Shown: piece by piece, positions 7,347 to 15,412 of the stretch
Layout of the letters: the number at the start of each line of letters is the position of its first letter
Position numbering within the stretch: the first letter of the stretch is position 1
Assembly (NCBI GenBank): GCA_039024435.1
Contig: JBCCQH010000082.1
Coordinates: forward strand, 1 to 34,790
DNA from: JBCCQH01 sp039024435
GTDB taxonomy: Bacteria; Bacteroidota; Bacteroidia; J057; JADKCL01
Reading direction: 5' to 3'
DNA length: 34,790 bases
Notes under the pieces: model-generated
What the model saw: only the letters and a program-made list of their open reading frames with translations
Told to the model about the DNA's origin: nothing
The model's database searches: none
Made by a program: the position numbers and the translations under genes

Positions 7347-7811
7347 TTAGTAATCGCCACCACGACCGCCGCCACCATAACCGCCGCCGCCGCCGTAACC
7401 GCCGCGACCACCGCCGCCGCCGCCGTAGCCGCCGCGACCGCCACCGCCGCCATAACCGCCACGGCCACCGCCGCCGCCATAGCCGCCGCGACCACCACCG
7501 CCGCCATAACCGCCGCGACCACCGCCGCCGCCATAGCCGCCGCGACCACCGCCGCCGCCGCCACGGTTCTCACGCGGCTCGGCTTCTTTCACAATGATCT
7601 CACGTCCATCAAATTCGGACTGGTTGAGATTGGAGATGGCCTCGCGGGCTTCTTCATCGTTCGGCATTTCCACAAAACCAAAACCTTTCGAGCGACCGGT
7701 TTCCCGATCCATGATGATTTTAACGCTGGAAACTTCGCCGAATTCTTCGAAGGCTTCTTTGAGCTCGTGCTCGAGCGTGCGGTAATTCAGCCTTGCAACA
7801 AAAAGATTCAT
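7347..7811 (-). CDS. RRM-domain RNA-binding protein with RGG/glycine-rich tail
   Basis: A 154-residue RNA-binding protein. Residues 1-80 form one RNA recognition motif with RNP2 (LFVARL, 3-8) and RNP1 (KGFGFVEM, 42-49). From about residue 83 the chain is a glycine-rich tail of tandem RGGYGGGGG units (27 bp repeats in the DNA) ending in GGDY. The layout matches bacterial Rbp proteins, often cold-induced, and plant glycine-rich RNA-binding proteins; an RNA chaperone or mRNA-stability role in the cytoplasm is inferred from the family. It has its own terminator and a possible promoter, so it is probably monocistronic. The repeat tail is prone to length variation and to assembly error. Confidence 0.92.
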   Translation of the reverse strand: MNLFVARLNYRTLEHELKEAFEEFGEVSSVKIIMDRETGRSKGFGFVEMPNDEEAREAISNLNQSEFDGREIIVKEAEPRENRGGGGGGRGGYGGGGGRGGYGGGGGRGGYGGGGGRGGYGGGGGRGGYGGGGGGRGGYGGGGGYGGGGRGGDY

Positions 7812-7889
7812 TTATAAAACAATTTGAAAACAAAAAAATGGTCAACTTTGCTGGATGTCATCTGCGCAAAAGTCGACCCAAAATACGCC

Positions 7890-7897
7890 CAAATATA
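7890..7897 (-). promoter_or_regulatory. Possible -7 element of the RRM gene
   Basis: Read on the minus strand this is TATATTTG, a perfect match to the Bacteroidota -7 consensus TAnnTTTG, and it would give a leader of about 70 nt before the ATG at 7811. No convincing -33 TTTG was found at the right spacing, so the call is tentative. Confidence 0.3.
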
Positions 7898-8029
7898 CGA
7901 TATTTTTGTTCGGGAATCAGCTTTTTCCAAAAAAGAAATTTTGTTCGGTCAAAAATCATTAAATGATTCATTTACAAGCGCTTAAATTGCGGATAACGAT
8001 GCATGCATCCCGGTTGCGCCGAGCGCCAA

Positions 8030-8932
8030 TCAAAACCAAACTTCCTGAGCCGTCCGAAATGTATTTGCGTGGGCCTCAACGATATCCGCGATTCGGTGAG
8101 AATATCCACCGCCCATGCTGACCGAAACCGGAATCTCATTGGCCCGCATCAGCTCAAAAACATACTTGTCCCGGAGCCGGCATCCTTCACGGGTCATCGA
8201 CAGCTTACCGAGCTTGTCCGTTTCTAAAATGTCCACTCCCGACAAGTAAAACACAAAATCGGGTTCCACTTCATCCAATAGTTGCGGCAGCGTTTCCTCA
8301 AGTTGCGCTAGGTAGACATCGTCGGTGGTGAAGGGCGGCAGCGCAAGGTCAAGATCGGAAGTTTCCTTTTCTAGCGGATAGTTCGTGGCGCAGTGCATGG
8401 AAAAAGTAAATACCCGATCATCGTCCCGAAAGATTTCTGCCGTCCCGTTTCCTTGGTGCACATCAAGGTCGACCACCAATACCTTGGTTGCCCGCCCGTC
8501 CCGCAGCAGACAACGGGCCGCCATCGCGATATCATTGAGCAGGCAAAACCCCTCTCCCCGATTTGTAAATGCGTGGTGGGTTCCCCCGGATACGTTCATC
8601 GCAACCCCATATTCCAGGGCAAAGTGGGCGCACATCTCTGTCCCCTTACCGATGATGACTTCCCGCTGCACCAACTCGGGGGACAGGGGAAAGCCCGTTT
8701 TGCGGATTTCTCTTCGGGTCAATTCTTGGTTCTGTAACCGGCGGTAATACGCGGCATCGTGGGCGAGCAGTACACTGGCATCGTCCAGCGGCGGGGGCTC
8801 AAACAGGTGCTCAGCCGTAATGGTGCCCTCGTACAACAACTGCTCCGGGATCAAATTGTACTTCTCCATGGGAAAGCGGTGACCTTCCGGAAGTGGGTGG
8901 GCGTAGACCGAGGACCAGGCAATCTTGAGCAT
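8030..8932 (-). CDS. Histone deacetylase family (AcuC-like) zinc hydrolase
   Basis: A 300-residue enzyme of the arginase/deacetylase fold. The active site is intact: the paired histidines H119-H120 in GTHHAF, the zinc ligands D157 and H159 in DLDVHQGNGT, and the third ligand in SGVDILETDKLG. GGGYSH lies near the C-terminus, as in family members. Bacterial members remove acetyl groups from protein lysines, polyamines or small amides; the substrate here is unknown. It starts at MLKIAW (8932); ATGs at 8935 and 8941 are alternatives and the longer frame beyond has no family similarity. It is upstream of the RRM gene on the same strand, but 218 bp apart, so co-transcription is uncertain. Confidence 0.9.
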   Translation of the reverse strand: MLKIAWSSVYAHPLPEGHRFPMEKYNLIPEQLLYEGTITAEHLFEPPPLDDASVLLAHDAAYYRRLQNQELTRREIRKTGFPLSPELVQREVIIGKGTEMCAHFALEYGVAMNVSGGTHHAFTNRGEGFCLLNDIAMAARCLLRDGRATKVLVVDLDVHQGNGTAEIFRDDDRVFTFSMHCATNYPLEKETSDLDLALPPFTTDDVYLAQLEETLPQLLDEVEPDFVFYLSGVDILETDKLGKLSMTREGCRLRDKYVFELMRANEIPVSVSMGGGYSHRIADIVEAHANTFRTAQEVWF

Positions 8933-9408
8933 CATGAACATGACTCGCGGACTGCGGGATTGTTTGCCCCCGGCGACGAACCGCATTTTGATTGCGCGCG
9001 GTGGCTCTCGGTTCACCCCGGACCAATTGCCCCAATGGCACTCGAAAAAATTCACGCGATTTAACACGAATATTAAATCAATCTGAATTTTGTTTAATTT
9101 ACGGACGTCAATATCAAACAATCTCAAGATTTTTTCCTATCTTACCTTGGGCTATTTACTATGGTGTGAATCCACTTCACATTTTTGTCGTTCTTTCCTG
9201 AAAATGATGCCACTATACGGCTTCAACGGGGAAATCTATGTCCTTGTGAAACGCCGGAAAGGCATCAAAATTCACGGTTGATTTGGACCGTGATGGGAAT
9301 TTATTGCCTTTGCTAATCTAACCGAATTCAACCTCGAATTCTGACAAAATTTTTATGTCTAAAAATTAGCAAATCATACTTAAATCACTCATTCAACTCA
9401 CTATCGTT
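8933..9408. other. Intergenic region, AT-rich
   Basis: This 476 bp gap separates the divergent deacetylase and leader-bearing genes and must hold both promoters. One promoter-like match for the plus-strand gene is listed separately. I see no credible gene, tRNA or repeat in it. Confidence 0.5.
9282..9312 (+). promoter_or_regulatory. Candidate Bacteroidota promoter
   Basis: TTTG (9282-9285), exactly 19 bases, then TGCCTTTG (9305-9312). This fits the Bacteroidota consensus TTTG-N19-TAnnTTTG with one mismatch and would start transcription about 90 nt before the ATG at 9409. Confidence 0.4.
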
Positions 9409-10206
9409 ATGACGAAACTTGATCGCTTGATTTCCGACTTGATGAAAGACGATGATCTCCTCAATCGCTTTCTCGTCGACCCGATCACCATTGCCGAAAA
9501 AGATTATGGCTTGAGCAAAGCCCAGCGTTCGGTGCTGCGCCGCTCCCTGCATCACCTAAGCAACAACTCGGTCAATGGCTACGGAATGCAACGCAGTCTG
9601 GGTTCCTTCCGCCGCTCGCTGCGCCTCGTGCAAAACGTCATGCACAGCTATGCCGGCGAAGCGATGGCCGCTGCCAGTTCGTACAATTACTACATCTACG
9701 TGTACTACAACGGGCGTCCCGGCAATTACACCGGAGCCAGCAATTCCGATGTCGCCTACCCGTATGCCCGTTATCTGCTTGCCGGATCCAATGCCGGCGA
9801 CGGCGTCACCATCCAGGAGGCCATGAACCACGCCACCATTCTTTACGGTCCCAATACCGGGGGCAATCTAATGGACATTTATGCCACCAATGACGATCTG
9901 GGAAATTGCTCGGGAGCCAATGATTTTGTCGTCGACTTTAACCTGAACGGCAACTACTACGCTGATCTCTGCCAGTACACCTTGCACGACGACTACGTAT
10001 TTTGGTTGTGGTCGGTCAATGGATTAGCGAGGCCGTCGACCACCGGCGGTGTAGGCAGATCCTTCACCCAGCACCAACTGAATTCGGGGGATGTCGTATT
10101 CTGGCAACTGATTGCCCCGGATGCGCAATACGGTTTCCATCCGTGCTATTCCGACAACGGCAACCAGTACTACGAAAAAGGCGCACGTACCATGCAAAAC
10201 GGTTGA
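9409..10206 (+). CDS. Protein with RiPP-leader-like N-terminus and Tyr/Asn/Gly-rich C-terminal domain
   Basis: This 265-residue protein has no Sec signal peptide or membrane segment. Its first ~50 residues (LLNRFLVDP then EKDYGLSKAQRSVLRR) resemble the LigA-like/NHLP leader regions of peptide natural-product precursors, in the pattern F-x-x-DP...YGL...Q. A basic linker (about 55-80) follows, then an EAMAAAS segment. The remaining ~175 residues are rich in Tyr, Asn and Gly. The late part, VTIQEAMNHA, then FWLWSVNG and LNSGDVVFWQL, weakly recalls DUF4430-type beta-grasp domains. It stands alone, with a candidate promoter and a strong terminator. I cannot assign a function; possibilities are a leader-guided exported protein or an uncharacterised surface or storage protein. 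The leader and DUF4430 resemblances are pattern recognition, not search results. Confidence 0.6.
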   Translation: MTKLDRLISDLMKDDDLLNRFLVDPITIAEKDYGLSKAQRSVLRRSLHHLSNNSVNGYGMQRSLGSFRRSLRLVQNVMHSYAGEAMAAASSYNYYIYVYYNGRPGNYTGASNSDVAYPYARYLLAGSNAGDGVTIQEAMNHATILYGPNTGGNLMDIYATNDDLGNCSGANDFVVDFNLNGNYYADLCQYTLHDDYVFWLWSVNGLARPSTTGGVGRSFTQHQLNSGDVVFWQLIAPDAQYGFHPCYSDNGNQYYEKGARTMQNG

Positions 10207-10271
10207 GCGCAATCATAGTAGCCATCTGATCCCTTAATCGATCCGCAAGATTGCGCTACATTTGACTAATG

Positions 10272-10298
10272 CCCCGGCCTGGCCGGGGTTATTTTTTG
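10272..10298 (+). terminator. Rho-independent terminator after the leader-bearing gene
   Basis: The hairpin CCCCGGCC-T-GGCCGGGG (10272-10288) is followed by TTATTTTTTG. It lies 65 bp after the stop at 10206 and acts on the plus strand, just before the end of the converging MDR gene. Confidence 0.75.
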
Positions 10299-10308
10299 TC
10301 CCTCCAGC

Positions 10309-11331
10309 TCAATCCCACTCCACCACAATCTTGCCGATCGATTTGCGACCGGACAGGTGCCGGTGAGCCTTGGCCAGTTCTGAGGCGGGAAAGGTCGCCC
10401 CGACGGTTGGGCGGAAATGTCCCGCCCCCGCCCCCGCCACGCATTGCTCCAAACAATGGCGGAGCACCTTGGGCTTGTGGTCGGCGATCCGCAGCATGTT
10501 GACCCCGATGACGGCGCGGGATTGCATCAGCAGGAAAGCTGAACTGTAAAATCCGAAGCCAAACAGGGTCCCCAGCTTGGCGAAGATGTGGTTGGGCTTG
10601 CCCGAACGGCTGGCCGAACCAAAACCAACGATCTTTCCCCCCGGCTCCAGGAGCTTGAAGCCCCGCTTGAAGGCTTTCCCCCCCAGTGAATCAAACACCA
10701 CGTCGACGCCCTTCCCGTCCCGAATCTGGCGGACCCGCGCGTCGAACTCCTCTTTGCGGTAATCGATCACGTGGTCCACACCCAGGGACCGCAGGTAATC
10801 GTGCTTGCCCGGAGATGCCGTCCCGTACACCACGCAGCCCTTTTGTTTCGCCATTTGCACCAGGGCCGTCCCCACTCCGCCGGCCGCCGCCTGCACCAAC
10901 ACGTGATCGCCCGGCAACAGATTCAAGCTTTCCTCGGCACAGTACCAAGCGGTGCAGTACTGCACCGTCAAGGCCAGGGCCTCCCCCACCGGCATATCCT
11001 CCGGAATCGGCACCACCGCGTCGCGCACTGCCATCACCTCGCGGGCGTATCCCCCGAAGCGCGTAAAGGCAGCAACGCGTTGCCCCACTTTCAGATCCGT
11101 GACCTCGGCACCCACGGCAGTCACCCGTCCCGCCGTCTCGTAACCGAGCGTCGAAGGCAGCGGCGGTGCGTCCATGTATTTGCCGTAGCAAGCCATTACA
11201 TCGGCGTAGTTCAGGCCGAATGCTTCGGCTTCTATGCCGACCTCATGGGGCCCGGGTGACTTTCGGGATTGATCGCGGCGCTCAAAGGCGCTTTCCGGTT
11301 CTCCGTGGCGGACCAAGACAAATGCTTCCAT
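10309..11331 (-). CDS. Quinone oxidoreductase-like MDR reductase (VAT1 type)
   Basis: A 340-residue medium-chain dehydrogenase/reductase. The N-terminal GroES-like half shows GLNYADVMACYGKY and LGYETAGRV; the nucleotide-binding half shows AAAGGVGTALVQMAK, the glycine-rich NADPH loop of the quinone oxidoreductase branch, followed by VDVVFDSLGG. The structural-zinc cysteine cluster of alcohol dehydrogenases is absent, as is normal for this branch. It probably reduces a quinone or an enone using NADPH in the cytoplasm. It is transcribed alone, divergent from the flavoprotein gene at 11475. Confidence 0.92.
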   Translation of the reverse strand: MEAFVLVRHGEPESAFERRDQSRKSPGPHEVGIEAEAFGLNYADVMACYGKYMDAPPLPSTLGYETAGRVTAVGAEVTDLKVGQRVAAFTRFGGYAREVMAVRDAVVPIPEDMPVGEALALTVQYCTAWYCAEESLNLLPGDHVLVQAAAGGVGTALVQMAKQKGCVVYGTASPGKHDYLRSLGVDHVIDYRKEEFDARVRQIRDGKGVDVVFDSLGGKAFKRGFKLLEPGGKIVGFGSASRSGKPNHIFAKLGTLFGFGFYSSAFLLMQSRAVIGVNMLRIADHKPKVLRHCLEQCVAGAGAGHFRPTVGATFPASELAKAHRHLSGRKSIGKIVVEWD

Positions 11332-11474
11332 AGTTCACTGTTCAGGATGATTGACCGCTTTAAGTTACAACCATTGCGAAAAACTGCAATCGACCGTCGG
11401 TGATTCAGCTTTCGATAAAGCGCCTTGCCCCCAATCCCGGCAAATTGTAACTTATATGAAATGGAAAAAACGAT

Positions 11475-12950
11475 ATGAACCACTACGAATTGTGCGTCAT
11501 CGGCGGCGGGCCATCGGGCTATGCGGCGGCAATGCGGGGCATTGACCTGGGGAAAAAGGTGCTGCTCGTAGAACGCCACCGCCTGGGGGGTGCCGGGATC
11601 CACGACGGAGCGCTGTCCTCAAAAACCTTCTGGGAAATCGCCCAGGACATTGCTGCAGCCCGCACCCAAGCCCAGCGTTTCGGTTGTACCGCGCCGGAAG
11701 TGACCTTTGTCGAATTGCAGGCGGAGGTCCAGGCGGCGGTGGATCGGCGCCGCACCCAACTGGAAGAACAAGCCGCTCACTTACAGGTCCGGGGCCTGGA
11801 CCTGATCTACGGCAATGCGAAACTCATTTCCCCGGAAAAAATCGAAATCACCACCGCGGACGGCCCGCAGTTCGTCACCGCGGACAACATTGTCCTGGCC
11901 ACCGGGAGCCAGCCCCGCAAAATCCCCTCCCTGCCCATCGACGAGCGGGTCGTGCTGACCAGCGATGGCATCTCGCAGTTGGAAGCTTACCCCGAGAGCA
12001 TGGTCATCCTCGGAGCCGGCGTGATCGGCTGCGAATTCGCGACGATTTTTTCCCTGCTGGGGCATACGAAAGTCTTTTTGATCGACAAGGCCGACCGCAT
12101 CCTTCCGTTTGAAGATGCGGATGTGGTCCGGGTGGTCGAACACAGCCTCGAAGCCCACGGGGTGACCATTCACCGGCACTCGCGCCTGGTGCGCATGGAC
12201 ATCGTCGACGAGCGGGTGGAATATGAACTCAAGTACAACAGCGGCAAAACCGAGGTCTTCCACGTCGAAAAGGCGCTCATTGCCATCGGGCGGGTGCCCA
12301 ATACCGACAAAATCGGGCTGGAAGCCGCCGGGGTAAAGCTGACCGAACGCCGGCACATCTTTGAATCGGACAAGGACACGAGTACCTCCGCCCCGCATAT
12401 CTACGCGGTCGGTGACATCACCGCCGACATTTCCCTGGTCAATGTCGGGGAAATGGAAGGCCGCTACGCAGTTGAGGAGATGTTCGGCATTCAGCCTCGA
12501 AAGCTCTGCTACGACAACATTTCCACGATCATGTTCCTGCATCCCGAGGTGGCCGGGGTGGGCATGAACGAAACCCAGGCCCGGGCGGCGGGCATCGCCT
12601 ACCGAATGGCCTGTGTGGACTATTCGACGATCAGCCGGGCGATCGCGATGCGGCAAGCGGACGGTTTCTTCAAAGTGTTGGTCACCGACGACGAGGAAAT
12701 GCGCTTGCTGGGCATGCGGGCCATCGGCCGGCAAGCGTCGAGTGCCATCCAAGCGGTGGCGCTGCTCATCTCCATGGGCAAAGGCATCCGCGAACTGGCC
12801 GAATGCATCCACCCCCACCCCAGCATCGTCGAGGGCGTACAGGAATGCGTCCGAATGTTGCTCGGCTCGTCGATTTTGAAACCAGGGTCGACGGACAATC
12901 GTCTGCGTTGCGGACGCTACTGCGAAGGCAAATGGGAACCGGTGGTTTGA
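11475..12950 (+). CDS. Lipoamide-dehydrogenase-like flavoprotein lacking both redox cysteines
   Basis: A 491-residue class-I pyridine nucleotide-disulfide oxidoreductase by fold: FAD loop GGGPSG (10-15), second dinucleotide loop LGAGVIGCE near 177, AIGRVPNT, YAVGDIT (FAD contact), and a C-terminal dimer domain with HPHPSIVEG in place of the usual HAHPT-S-E. At the active site, where relatives have GGTCLNVGCIPSK, this protein has GGAGIHDGALSSK: both cysteines are replaced (G41, A46). It therefore cannot carry out dithiol-disulfide chemistry. It may be an NAD(P)H-dependent reductase, a transhydrogenase-like enzyme (SthA retains only one of the two cysteines), or a non-enzymatic partner. It lies 86 bp before the arylsulfotransferase gene on the same strand, so the two may be co-transcribed. 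The start gives the conserved N-terminus. Confidence 0.9.
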   Translation: MNHYELCVIGGGPSGYAAAMRGIDLGKKVLLVERHRLGGAGIHDGALSSKTFWEIAQDIAAARTQAQRFGCTAPEVTFVELQAEVQAAVDRRRTQLEEQAAHLQVRGLDLIYGNAKLISPEKIEITTADGPQFVTADNIVLATGSQPRKIPSLPIDERVVLTSDGISQLEAYPESMVILGAGVIGCEFATIFSLLGHTKVFLIDKADRILPFEDADVVRVVEHSLEAHGVTIHRHSRLVRMDIVDERVEYELKYNSGKTEVFHVEKALIAIGRVPNTDKIGLEAAGVKLTERRHIFESDKDTSTSAPHIYAVGDITADISLVNVGEMEGRYAVEEMFGIQPRKLCYDNISTIMFLHPEVAGVGMNETQARAAGIAYRMACVDYSTISRAIAMRQADGFFKVLVTDDEEMRLLGMRAIGRQASSAIQAVALLISMGKGIRELAECIHPHPSIVEGVQECVRMLLGSSILKPGSTDNRLRCGRYCEGKWEPVV

Positions 12951-13036
12951 TCAGAATCGGCCCATCCCTGCACTCCCAGCGGACATTCAGGCGATTCATC
13001 GCGCTGATTTGTCACCGGAATAGCTATTTTTCTGGC

Positions 13037-14524
13037 GTGAAACACTTTGTAATCATCATCGTGATACTTCTGGGGACGCAGTTGGCGGCATCTTCTCAAT
13101 GGATGCCCCCCAACTCGCCGACGATGGCATACACCTGGAAAAGTGAGGGTGACCTGTGTGACTACCTGTTTTTGGGGATCGTGGGTTCATTTTCCCCACC
13201 CCCGGCCCGGCCCACCAACTTGATTCTGGACCGCAAAGGCGACATCGTGTGGTACCAGCAGTCGGCATTTTCCAGCTTTGACTTCAAGATTCACCCCGGC
13301 GGTCAGATGAGCTTTTACTACCGGGACCAGTGGTACCTGCTCGATTCTACTTTTGCGGTCAGCGATACCTTGGCTTGTCTGGGGTACACCACCGACCTGC
13401 ACGACTTGCTCCTCACAGAAGACGGGCATGCACACTTGATTTGTATCGATGATACCACGATGGATCTCAGCGGAATCAATACCCGCGATGGGATGCCGGG
13501 TGACCCAGCAGGAACGGTGCGGTACCATTTGGTTCAGGAACTGGATGCCACCCGCAATGTCGTCCGCGAGTGGCACGCGATTGACCACTTTGACCTGGAA
13601 GACCACGATACGACGTTTTTCATCGATCCGGAGCGGTTGCAGCTTAACCACACCAATTCTATTTCGCTGGACCAATGGGGCAATATGCTCATCTCCCACC
13701 GCTACAACCACGAGTTGACCTATATCAACTGGGCGAGTGGTGAGATCATCTGGCGGCTCGGCGGGGCCAACAATCAATTTACTTTTGTCAATGATATCGG
13801 GCTGAATTCCCAGCATTTCGGGCAGATAATGCCGAACGGACAGGTTTCGGTCTACGACAATGGCAATTACCACGATCCGCGCCGGGCGCGCGGCATCGTC
13901 TATACCCTCGATACAGTGGCGATGACCGCCACCAAAGCTTGGGAATTCGCCAATCCGGACATCATCAGCAGTGCATTGGGCAGTTTTCAGGTTTTGCCCA
14001 ATGGGGATCGCCTGGTCAACTTTGGCACCTACAGCCCGCACGTGGATCCCAATGTAGTCTATCTGCGGTCCGACAGCACCGTGGTCCTGGAAATCAAATT
14101 TGAAGACTTGTACTGGACTTACCGGGCGCAGTGTTTGCCGATTCCGTTTGTGCTTGAGCGCCCACGCATCGAGTGTACCGAGCAGAACGGGCAACTCATC
14201 CTGAGCGCCGACACCATTTACGGGGACTACCGCTGGACGAATGGGGCCACTACCGCTTCCATCGCGGTGACCGATACCGGGCGCTACCAATTGTTTGTCC
14301 CGCGGGGACTGGGCATGATGGGAAGTGAAACCGTGATCGTTCGCGATCTGAACCAAACTTGCCGGGCGGTTTCCACCCCGGAACCCCAAGCCAATCGCCC
14401 CCGGGAACCCAAATTGCTGCGCACGCTGGACTTACAAGGCCGCACGGTCCGCTATCCGGTACCGGGACGGCTGTACATTGAACTGTACGACAATGGCCAA
14501 ACCCGAAAGGTGATTCGGCGATGA
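13037..14524 (+). CDS. Secreted arylsulfotransferase-family protein with T9SS-type C-terminus
   Basis: A 495-residue exported protein. A signal peptide (hydrophobic 4-18, then SSQW) precedes a beta-propeller-type ASST domain with the family motifs NHTNSISLDQWGN (about 203-215), INWASGEIIWRLGG (about 226-240) and FGQIMPNGQVSVYDNG (about 261-276). The last ~85 residues (LLRTLDLQGRTVRY ... KVIRR) resemble a T9SS type A sorting tail. ASST enzymes move sulfate between phenolic compounds through a sulfo-histidine; I could not place that histidine with certainty, and many ASST-fold proteins are uncharacterised. The start is GTG at 13037, in the spacer after the flavoprotein gene; the frame is open further upstream only because it reads through that gene. 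Confidence 0.8.
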   Translation: MKHFVIIIVILLGTQLAASSQWMPPNSPTMAYTWKSEGDLCDYLFLGIVGSFSPPPARPTNLILDRKGDIVWYQQSAFSSFDFKIHPGGQMSFYYRDQWYLLDSTFAVSDTLACLGYTTDLHDLLLTEDGHAHLICIDDTTMDLSGINTRDGMPGDPAGTVRYHLVQELDATRNVVREWHAIDHFDLEDHDTTFFIDPERLQLNHTNSISLDQWGNMLISHRYNHELTYINWASGEIIWRLGGANNQFTFVNDIGLNSQHFGQIMPNGQVSVYDNGNYHDPRRARGIVYTLDTVAMTATKAWEFANPDIISSALGSFQVLPNGDRLVNFGTYSPHVDPNVVYLRSDSTVVLEIKFEDLYWTYRAQCLPIPFVLERPRIECTEQNGQLILSADTIYGDYRWTNGATTASIAVTDTGRYQLFVPRGLGMMGSETVIVRDLNQTCRAVSTPEPQANRPREPKLLRTLDLQGRTVRYPVPGRLYIELYDNGQTRKVIRR

Positions 14525-15412
14525 TCGGAGCAATCGCTTCCTGACCCTCTGGCGATTCAAATACCCCCAAAAACAAAACGGGAAGCACTTACTTCCCGCA
14601 TTGGCCTGAACTATTTGAAAAAGCTGCTGTAATGGATTGAGGTATGAGTTACTTTACTCGATCAGAATTTTGTTTTGGTAATTGGTCCCCGTATCCGGGA
14701 CCGGGCTATACTCCGGCCCCGGCTTGCGGTGGATTAACGTGTCCAGCAATTTTTTTGTGAACGGCCCAAAATGATTCACGGCACTGAGGGCAGTCGTGTG
14801 GTTGCGGATCGCGTTCGGAAGCTTGTCCGTCAATCGGGTGGTTCGTCGCCTATCGTTTTCGCATAGATTGCGATACGGAAAGAACGGGTGTGCAGCGTTG
14901 CGAGAACCGCCCGGTTGGTAGGGATGGGCATTCCGTGGGTCTGTTTCGTTGTCGTTTGCAGGATGAAGATGGAGCAATTTTGTTCCCCCGCAAACAGAAG
15001 AAAATTGCTTCAATTACACAGTGTCGTAACCGGTTTGCCTTAGTTAACGTAGCCCAAGTGGCCATAAATGGATTCAGACCGTCAACAAATTTCGGCTTGG
15101 ATGACACTGAAGTGCATATACAATATTCGACTTTCTGGTCAAGCCTCAGTAGATTTGGTGGTAGACCGGGAAGGAAATTCGCTCGCCGCGCGCAAGGGAG
15201 ATCCCGCGCCGGCTGATGGCGCATCTTCGGAGGCCGTCAGCGAACCAAAACTAAAATTAGGCGGAAAAATATGGCCTGATCAACGCATTTGGGCATATTT
15301 TTTGTGGCGAATGCCCGCGGAATGATTACATTATCTGCGTCCATGCAACCTTTCGACTTTTATAACCATCTATAATTGAACTCTATAAATCTGGATACAA
15401 CGCTACTCGCAA
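14525..15412. other. 888 bp gene-poor region
   Basis: This stretch holds no gene I can support. Minus-strand frames at 14654-15013 (119 codons) and 14850-15224 overlap one another and show no recognisable domain; the composition is more AT-rich than the neighbouring genes. A terminator-like hairpin facing the minus strand lies at 14567-14598, which hints that something here is or was transcribed leftward: a small RNA, a short gene or a decayed gene. The right end must hold the promoter of the propeller gene at 15413, but no clear motif was found. Confidence 0.45.
14567..14598 (-). terminator. Minus-strand terminator without an assigned gene
   Basis: A 7 bp stem, CGGGAAG (14579-14585) with CTTCCCG (14592-14598), and a 6-nt loop. 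Read on the minus strand it is followed by TTTTGTTTTTGG. On the plus strand no T-run follows, so it does not look like the terminator of the arylsulfotransferase gene. Confidence 0.5.

Noticed and set aside
7347..7570. CRISPR-like regular 27 bp repeats
   Set aside because: They are in-frame codons for the RGGYGGGGG tail of the RRM protein, with no unique spacers.
7998..8009. Palindrome GATGCATGCATC after the deacetylase gene
   Set aside because: A 12 bp simple alternating palindrome without a T-run or partner; too little to call a site.
9128..9408. Possible tRNA or structured RNA before the leader-bearing gene
   Set aside because: No cloverleaf or long stem could be built by eye.
12803..13036. 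N-terminal extension of the arylsulfotransferase frame to an ATG at 12803
   Set aside because: It overlaps the flavoprotein gene by about 150 bp, and a signal peptide begins at the GTG at 13037.
15068..15325. Plus-strand frame of 85 codons before the first propeller gene
   Set aside because: No domain, no start context, and composition unlike the neighbouring genes.
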